Assembly (NCBI GenBank): GCA_023213315.1
Contig: JAKCPI010010832.1
Location: 1-64,000, forward strand
Reading direction: 5' to 3'
DNA length: 64,000 nt
Source: Euborellia annulipes
Taxonomy: Eukaryota; Arthropoda; Insecta; Dermaptera; Anisolabididae
Notes under the pieces: model-generated
Database searches by the model: none
The model's input: the letters and a program-made list of their open reading frames with translations, nothing else
Told to the model about the DNA's origin: nothing
In this document: in pieces, positions 57,335-64,000 of the stretch
Numbering within the stretch: position 1 is the stretch's first letter
How the letters are laid out: every line of letters begins with the position of its first letter
Made by a program: the position numbers and the translations under genes

Positions 57335-57665
57335 AAAATCTGGTGTGCTGGTCGCATAGCATACGACTTTCTCTTACCTCCGGTAATCGAAATTTGTGTT
57401 CTGTGCTTGTCACACCAGATTTTTTGTGACGACATATATTTAGTTTGCCCCAAGCTCTTTTAGTTCTTGAGATAATTTGTTCAAGACAGACACACACACA
57501 TACGACCAGACACACAGACAGACCATGTCGCGAAAACCACTTTTTTGGATTCAGGAGACCTCAAAACGTGAAGATCCATAAAAATCTTGACATCAAATTT
57601 TTGACATAAATCCAATACTTTCTATATATATATTACATCTATACATAGATAAGAGAAAGTAAAAA
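57335..57665 (-). mobile_element. HINE copy, internally deleted
   Basis: The 3' hairpin 57338-57424 is followed almost directly by AGCTCTTTTAGTTCTTGAGA, a CA/CAGA tract and the 5' end (GATAAGAGAAAGTAAAAA). About half the interior is missing. Confidence 0.8.
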
Positions 57666-58143
57666 TATTAATATTAATTAATTTTAAAGAAATAATGAAT
57701 ACATTTGTATAAATCTCAGTAATGATTGATTTGCTGCCTGTTACCTGCTATGTTACAAAATTTGCCTTCCAAATTGTTAGCCTTCAAGTAATTCCAAATA
57801 GTATATTTAAAGTTTTTGATTATATAATCATTGAATATTTTGATATAGCTAAATAATATAGAAGTTCCTTGCTTATATGGTTACCAATTTTAAAATCTTG
57901 CCTTGGCTTAATTAAGCTTATGTGAGTTATTTTCTCATAGTCCAAGGTCATCTGTACTAAGTAATTAAAATACATTTTGTTATTACTTTCACTGCCAATC
58001 AAATTGGCAGAAAAAAATCAGAATTAAAAAAAAATCCTGATCCCTCAACCTTAGTTTAATATGTTCACAATACCCTCTAATCTTTCGGCTTAAAGGAGGC
58101 TTATTCAGAAACTGGCTTCTCCATAGATGTAAGTAACAAATGC
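57666..58143. other. AT-rich tract, nothing recognised
   Basis: No gene or element could be supported. Confidence 0.4.
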
Positions 58144-59200
58144 TTGGTCGCACAGCACACAACTTTCTATTGCCTTCGGTAATCGAAAGTTGTGTACTGT
58201 GTTTGTCACACCAGATTTTTTGTGTCAATATATATTCAGTTTTACATAGCACCTTAGTTCGAACTTGCTTTTTAAATGCTGATTGCGTGAAATAAAACTA
58301 TAGTTATTTTTTAAAATATCTTATATTTGGATATTTTATACTCAATAGAGAACCTCCTATATAAATAATTGAAAAAAAAAAATTTTAATGTATAAAATGT
58401 TTCAAAGGGACTCCATTTTGAATCGAAATTTAGATGCAAATCCCCATAGGGATTTAACATTAGTTCTAAGGAAGGAAATATCTGAAATACTACATCAATC
58501 AGGGGCGTATATAGAAATTTTTTTCGGGGGGGGGGGGGCCCAAACTCAAAAATTTTTCTGAGGAAAATTTTTTTTTTAAGAAACTATACTTTTTTCACAC
58601 GAAATTTTTTGAGGAACATTTCTTCTATTGCGGAACCAAAGTTGTCCATCCTGCGGAAAAATTTGTTGCGCTGATGTCTGTATATCCCTATATATGTATA
58701 TGTGTTTGGGAAATTTCGGGGGGGGGGGGCCCTCGGCCCCCACCCCTTAAATACGCCCCTGACATCAATAAAGTGTGCTTCAAACAATTTTCAGGGTAAA
58801 ATGAGAATATACATTTTAAAGAGGATAATTTATGAATGTTGAGAAAAGTTTATTCATCGTGTTTCTCAATAATTTATGAATTTTAATCAAAACTGTTAGA
58901 GTCGATTTTAAGAAATTCGAAAAAAACTGAAGTACTTCAGTAAAATATTAGTACTTTGGCCGATTTTGATCAAAAGCTTATTTTGACTGTCCGGGAGGGA
59001 AATATAAAATTTCACTTCCGTAGTTCAATTCCTTTATGCTTAAAATCGTTACACACAGACAGACAGACCAATTTGGGGGACCCACTTTTTTGGACTCAGG
59101 GGACCTCAAAACATGTATATCCACCAAAATATCCTCAATCCTCAGCAAAATCTTGACATCGAATTTTTGACATTATCGCAATAATTTCTCTCCATTTATT
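58144..59200 (-). mobile_element. HINE copy, long variant, split by a hAT
   Basis: 3' hairpin 58150-58220, the extra block (CCCCATAGGGATTTAACATT) shared with 41280-41460, the interior, GACAGACAGACC and the 5' block (CGAATTTTTGACATTATCGC). The hAT 58500-58761 is inserted in the extra block with exact target duplication. Confidence 0.75.
58500..58761. mobile_element. hAT non-autonomous element with target duplication
   Basis: Ends CAGGGGCGTAT and ATACGCCCCTG are perfect inverted repeats over 11 bp. 8-bp duplication ACATCAAT at 58492-58499 and 58762-58769. It shares CCTGCGGAAAAATTT with the element at 60088-60936. No transposase. Confidence 0.92.
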
Positions 59201-59322
59201 ATAAACAATATATGGATCCTGTTACGCATTAGTGTGTCAAATTAAAGTTTTTCTGATTTACATTGTTTTGATTAGATTATACATTATTATTAGAGACCGG
59301 ACAAAAAAGCATAAAAAAATGG

Positions 59323-59994
59323 AAAAATCTGGTGTGACTGGCGCACAGCACACAACTTCTCTTACCTTCGGTAATCGAAAGTTGTGTTCTGTGCTTGTCA
59401 CACCAGATTTTTTGTGTCGACATATATTTGTTCCCGACAGTACGGAACATATGAATTCAGATGTAAAATTTATAAGTATGGGAAAATATTTATATTTTGT
59501 TACCATGGCAACCATTTCTCATATCTTCCCTATGAAATACAAGAGTAAAGTGGTCTTCAGAAGATTTCAATCACAAAATGAGAATATACATTTTAAAGAG
59601 AATCTAAAAAATAATTGATTTTTGAATTTTAAAAAAATCGTTGGAGCAAATTTTGAGAAAATCGAAAAAAACTGAAAAAGTACATCAGTAAAGTACTAGT
59701 ACACTTTGGCCGATTTTGATTAAAAGCTTATTTTTCCGGTCCCGGGGGTGTTTAACTTAAATATAAAATTTCAGCCTCCTAGCTCAATTCCTTCATACTT
59801 AAAATTGAACACACACCCACCCACCCACCCACCCACCCACAGACAGACCATGTCGCGAAAACCACTTTTTTGGATTCAGGGGACCTCAAAACGTGAAGAT
59901 CCATCAAAATCTCGACATCGAATTTTTGACATGAATCCAATACTTTCTCTCATATATATATTACATATATACATAGGTAAGAGAAAGTAAAAAA
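59323..59994 (-). mobile_element. HINE copy, complete, minus orientation
   Basis: 3' hairpin 59325-59410, interior, a (CCCA)n stretch at 59813-59840 beside CAGACAGACC, and the 5' end GGTAAGAGAAAGTAAAAAA. 672 bp. Confidence 0.85.
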
Positions 59995-60087
59995 GTGCTT
60001 AAAAAAGCATAAAAAACTTGAATAAAAAGTTGTTAAATAAGCATATAAGTTGAAAAAAAGCATCTAATAAGCAATTTTTACTCATAC

Positions 60088-60936
60088 CAATGGCGTATAC
60101 AAATTTTTTTTTAAAGAAACTAAATTTATTCCGCCCCGCCCTGCGAATTTTTTTTTTTTTTTTTTTGCAGAATCACATTTTTTCACCCTGCGGAAAAATT
60201 TTTTTTTTTACAGGGCTATATTTTTTACTTTCTCTTACCTATGTATATATGTAATATATATATAGAGAGAAAGTATTGGATTCATGTCAAAAATTCGATG
60301 TCGAGATTTTGATGGATCTTCACGTTTTGAGGTCCCCTGAATCCAAAAAAGTGGTTTTCGCGACATGGTCTGTCTGTGGGTGTGTGTTCAATTTTAAGCA
60401 TGAAGGAATTGAGCTACGAGGTTGAAATTTTATATTTAAGTTAAACACCCCCGGGACCGGAAAAATAAGGTTTTAATCAAAATCGGCCAAAGTGTACTAG
60501 TACTTTACTGATGTACTTTTTCAGTTTTTTTTCGATTTTCTCAAAATTTGCTCCAACGATTTTTTTAAAATTCAAAAATCAATTATTTTTTAGATTCTCT
60601 TTAAAATGTATATTCTCATTTTGTGATTGAAATCTTCTGAAGACCACTTTACTCTTGTATTTCATAGGGAAGATAGGAGAAATGGTTGCCATGGTAACAA
60701 AATATAAATATTTTCCCATACTTATAAATTTTACATCTGAATTTAAATGTTCCGTACTGTCGGGAACTAAATATATGTCGACACAAAAAATCTGGTGTGA
60801 CAAGCACAGAACACAACTTTCGATTACCGAAGGTAAGAGAAAGTTGTGTGCTGTGCGCCAGTCACACCAGATTTTTCACACTGCGGGGTTTTTGGAAAAT
60901 TTTGGGGGGGAGGGGCGCCCCCCCCATACGTCCCTG
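60088..60936. mobile_element. hAT-like element interrupted by a HINE
   Basis: CAATGGCGTATAC and ATACGTCCCTG are imperfect termini with G-runs near the right end. CCTGCGGAAAAATTT is shared with 58500-58761. No clean 8-bp duplication. The HINE 60222-60876 occupies its middle. Confidence 0.6.
60222..60876 (+). mobile_element. HINE copy, complete, plus orientation
   Basis: ACTTTCTCTTACC at 60227-60239 and its exact complement GGTAAGAGAAAGT at 60832-60844 inside the 3' hairpin 60788-60874. GTCTGTCTGTGGGTGTG microsatellite at about 60369-60388. It ends CACACCAGATTTTT. 655 bp. Confidence 0.87.
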
Positions 60937-61345
60937 GTGTATGCGTGTGTGAATGGGAAAAAAGTTTTTTAATAAAAAAAAAAAAAATTACAAATATCCG
61001 TAAAATAAGTTCAAATAAGCACGAAAGGGAAAAAAAAGCATGAAAACTCAAAAAACAAAAAAAGCATAAAAAATGCAATCTCAATGCACTTAGTTTTTCC
61101 TAATTCGTATAGAAATTAAATATCTAATGGTTGCTTATAAAATTCAGCAATAAGCATTTTGCTTAAATCCGGTCTCTAATTATTATTATTATTTTTTTTT
61201 TTTTGTCAATTATGCAAGTAACATTAAATATGAATTTTTTTAGGACATATTTCATAAAATATAGAGCATTTGAAACAATATTCCGTGCTTAACTCAATTT
61301 TTAATTATTTGGCGCTTGACACACTAATGCGTAACAGGATCCATA

Positions 61346-61830
61346 TATAGTTAAGAGAAAGTAAAAATATGGATAGAGAATATGATCTAGCTGTAAAAAG
61401 AGGATCGATTTATTAATTTACACGCGAAATAAGTGAGTATAATATGATTTATCCAAAAATCTTTTTTTTTGTGATATATAACTGAAAAATCTACTCCGTC
61501 GTAAAATTACTGATATTAAGGGCGCTAGAAACTTGCCAATAAAAAATAATTGCTTCATTCTTAAAGAATTTTATTTTTAATAAAAAATACTATATTTTTA
61601 CTTTTTCATCTCAGGTAATTCTAGAGCCGAGGGGAGGGGGGGGATCCTAAAGATGGGGCATTAAGAAACCATTGGCCTTCAATGGTTCTCTTTCAAAGGA
61701 GTAGAACGAAAGGAATGCCAATAGACCGAGTTTGGAATGAGTTTGAGGTAGGCCTATGTATCTTGGTACTTTAGGTAAATAAACAGTAATTGCGTTTGAT
61801 ATACCTAACGGTCCAATGAATTGAAACAAT
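61346..61830. repeat. HINE terminus and GC-richer dispersed repeat
   Basis: AGTTAAGAGAAAGTAAAAAT at 61349 is a lone HINE end. 61620-61830 includes TTTGAGGTAGGCCTATGTAT and GGTAAATAAACAGTAATTGC, related to 29740-29830. No gene. Confidence 0.45.
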
Positions 61831-62261
61831 TACAGTAAGAAAAATATTGTAATTAGTATATTTTCTACTGGAATTGATATAATCTGGCCTGAAGGCAAAT
61901 GGAAGGGTCTCCCTTAATTTGACTCTCTCCTTTCCTCGCATTTCGCCCTCAAAAGGCATTCGGACCCTTTTGCTTTCTCTCTCTCTATCTCTTTCTATCC
62001 ATAGGAAGAGAGGGAAAGAGATCAAATTATAACTATAGAAACATTTTCAAATCTTTCTCAAAATAATGTTGTTGTTTTTGATTCGCATCTCTCTAAATAA
62101 GTCATAAAATGATAATGATCAAAGGAAAGGGAATATGCTATTAGCCATTAATAAGATTCAAATTTAATTCTTTTTGCATTATTATTTAGTGAAAAAAAGA
62201 AGGGTTTAATAGTAAATTGCAATAATTAATTTTAAAAATTATTTTTAAATTTAATGCAGCG
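61831..62261. other. Tract without a recognised gene
   Basis: An 84-codon minus frame (61771-62025) is Arg/Glu-rich because of a CTCTCTCTCT-like tract and is probably incidental. Confidence 0.4.
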
Positions 62262-62375
62262 CTCAGGCCGTGGTGTAGAGGCTAGCGTGCTGGCCTTGTA
62301 TACCAAGGGTCGCGGGTTCGGATCCCAAGCAGTCCGATGATTTTATTTAAGGCAATTGGATACCAAATGGCCCAT
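62262..62375 (+). mobile_element. SINE head fragment
   Basis: A box GGTGTAGAGGCTAGCG, B box GGTTCGGATCCC, then the internal hairpin (partly mismatched), cut by the hAT at 62384. Confidence 0.78.
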
Positions 62376-62383
62376 CTAAATGG

Positions 62384-62631
62384 TAGGGTCCGACCGAAAC
62401 AAGATTTTCAGCCGAAACCGAAACTTGTATTTCCTATAAAAAATTATTTGCAAATCATTATTTGACCTTTTTTTTGCATGCGAGTCTCATCCCATTTTTT
62501 CAGGCTCAGGTTTCGGCCGGCCGAAAGTTTCGGCTACTTTTTGGCCGAAACCGAAACTACGGCTGAAACTAGGATTTTTGGCTGAAACTGGTCGAAACCG
62601 TAACCGAAACCGAATACTCGGTCGGTTCCTA
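62384..62631. mobile_element. hAT non-autonomous element, CCGAAAC-rich
   Basis: Ends TAGGGTCCGACCGAA and TCGGTCGGTTCCTA. 8-bp duplication CTAAATGG at 62376-62383 and 62632-62639. The interior is dominated by GGCCGAAACCGAAAC-like repeats on both strands. Confidence 0.9.
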
Positions 62632-62639
62632 CTAAATGG

Positions 62640-62895
62640 ATACCAAATCCTATCTCTAACTCCTCGACCGTTCGTTTCTAGCTAGTGAACTAATCCTTAT
62701 TTCTGGTTTCACCCGGTTGCTAGGGAGGATGTCCTAGTTGAGGAGGGACTCTCTCAGCACCGGCGTGTAGCCTACTCCTTTCGAAGAATGCATCACTGAG
62801 AGGGATTCTTCTTAACATCCCTTCCACAGGACGGGATGTCCCAGTAACTCCCTCTCCTCGTAGAGTTGCCTGGGGGGCTTGACGCCATATAATAA
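62640..62895. repeat. GC-richer dispersed repeat (inverse of 29530-29690)
   Basis: TAGCTAGTGAACTAATCCTT and CACCGGCGTGTAGCCTACTC match the repeat at 29440-29830 in opposite orientation. Class unknown. Confidence 0.6.
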
Positions 62896-64000
62896 ATTGG
62901 AATTTAAATACATATAAATATTTATTACTCTACAAATAATCCAAACACATTTATTTACAACATTTGGTATCCAATTGATTTAAATAAATATTGATTGGAA
63001 TGCTTGGTATTCAAACACACCCCTTGGGTTTTAATGTTATCAATATAGACTTTGCCACTATCTTTTCGGACACAGGTTATGAGGGATTTGTAAACGGTGA
63101 TCGATTATATAATTTAAACAATAATGGAAATCTCTAAAAAAATAGTTTTATGATGGCGTCATTGCATATAAATGTTTCACTTATAGGTTTTAATTTAATT
63201 CAAAATTTGATGAAATTTGTAGAAAGATGACAATTGCTCTCAGTTTAGATCAGATAGTATAAGTTCCCCTCTCTCTCTAAGAGAATCACAATGGAATATT
63301 GATAAACTTAAATAAAATGAGTATGAGTTCGAATACTAGGGAGTTGGTTAAATAAAAAGCCTCAAATGCCGAAACAATTTATTAATAAAAATTCGGGAAT
63401 GACAATCCCTGGATTTTCTTTACAAATGCGTGATTATCCTACACTAAAATTGTAGATCTATATCAAGTTTTAGATTAAATACTTCAACCAGAAGTACTTT
63501 ACCCAATCAAGTTTTTCAAAAATTTTAATTTATCATACTAATATGACAAAAAAAATTATATATGATTACAAAACTTTTGAAAAAACATTAGGACATTAAA
63601 CATTATGATCGACGTTTTTTCCTTAAAAATTGATCTACAGTTTGAGCGTAAGTATAGACCAGATATTACCGATCTGGATGCTTGACTTTTTAAGTAATCG
63701 TGAACATGGACAGACACACAGACATAATTCCAAAAATTTGAACGTTGTCTATTCTATAATGTAACACTAATTATATGACTATTAACCAACTCAGAAAGGA
63801 GGAAAAGTAGAGGGGTGAAAATTATTTTGGCAATAACGTAAACTTGAAGATGTTAAGAAGAAAGGGGTAGATTTTGATTATAAAAAAAAGGCGAACAAAC
63901 TAATTGGCCATGTTTAAAATTTTTCTCACTCCCACCGACTCATAATTCTATTCTAAACTTTTAAATAATTTTTATTAGATATTTATTAGAAAGAGAAGCG
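62896..64000. other. AT-rich tract to window end
   Basis: 63600-63770 retains a faint HINE-like order (ATGGACAGACACACAGACAT, AATTCCAAAAATTTG). No ARID5 upstream exon was recognised here. Confidence 0.4.

Larger units (their letters stand above)
59291..61178. mobile_element. hAT non-autonomous element hosting further insertions
   Basis: Ends TAGAGACCGGA and TCCGGTCTCTA, flanked by ATTATTAT at 59283-59290 and 61179-61186 (8 bp, though low-complexity). Its own sequence is rich in AAGCATAAAAAAGCA-like words (59302-59320, 59995-60080, 61010-61165). It contains a minus HINE, then a second hAT-like element that itself contains a plus HINE. Confidence 0.75.
59211..61345. mobile_element. Tc1/mariner-like MITE split by a nested transposon cluster
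   Basis: TIR TATGGATCCTGTTACGCATT at 59211 and its partner ending at 61345, TA at 59209-59210 and 61346-61347. Only about 80 bp (left) and 165 bp (right) are the element itself. The rest is the hAT at 59291-61178 with its own insertions. Confidence 0.8.

Noticed and set aside
59232..59618. 128-codon open frame as a gene
   Set aside because: Lies entirely across HINE and hAT repeat sequence, and the same words are open in other frames and copies.
60088..60936. 8-bp target duplication for this hAT-like element
   Set aside because: Flanks ACTCATAC and GTGTATGC do not match well, so the superfamily call rests on the termini alone.
1..64000. CRISPR arrays, operons, riboswitches, bacterial promoters
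   Set aside because: Nothing resembling them. The DNA is eukaryotic nuclear, and the regular repeats seen are a satellite, a minisatellite and transposons.

Overview
This is a window of AT-rich, intron- and repeat-dominated metazoan nuclear DNA, visibly well over 65% A+T, with long poly-A and poly-T runs. There are no bacterial-style genes, rRNA or CRISPR. The type of organism is inferred from three things: vertebrate-like split exons in a very long intron, DINE-1/INE-1-like Helentron derivatives with a GTCY microsatellite core, and Penelope-type hammerhead motifs. An arthropod or another invertebrate with a sizeable genome fits best. The species cannot be named from the sequence.

The one firmly recognised gene lies on the minus strand. 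It is an ARID5A/ARID5B-family chromatin gene represented by two consecutive coding exons, 54036-54255 and 29875-30129. They are separated by a 23.9 kb intron, and both splice sites and phases match. These exons encode the conserved region upstream of the ARID DNA-binding domain. The N-terminal exon(s) should lie to the right of the window and the ARID exons to the left of it. A second, weaker candidate is a 66-codon plus-strand gene with three phase-consistent exons (10372-10401, 10797-10872, 21482-21576). Possible alternative terminal exons lie at 20661 and 24331. Other low-confidence coding candidates are 1680-1814, 6396-6752 and a diverged inverted ORF pair at 30553-30979.

The remainder is a dense mosaic of transposable elements. 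(1) At least a dozen copies of a ~0.65-0.7 kb non-autonomous Helentron-like (HINE) family have hairpins at both ends. (2) hAT elements are shown by 8-bp target duplications at 10875, 25690, 58500, 59291 and 62384, with a degraded one at 35908. (3) Tc1/mariner-like MITEs at TA sites lie at 12114, 17541/17630, 19913, 20252, 21598, 43622 and 59211. (4) Two large foldback elements lie at 4664-5791 and 6874-8796. (5) A tRNA-derived SINE family is present in six headed copies and several tails. (6) Penelope-type hammerhead ribozyme motifs occur, often as inverted pairs. (7) A short ~145-bp satellite shares sequence with the HINE interior.

By region: 1-9 kb holds a HINE, two foldbacks and SINE/ribozyme debris. 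10-22 kb is the candidate small plus-strand gene, with a hAT sitting on its exon-2 splice donor and MITEs in its introns and 3' flank. 23-29.5 kb is HINE and satellite. 29.8-54.3 kb is the ARID5 exon pair and the repeat-filled intron between them. 57-62.7 kb is a deep nest of HINE, hAT and mariner-like insertions. Long stretches between these hold nothing I can identify.
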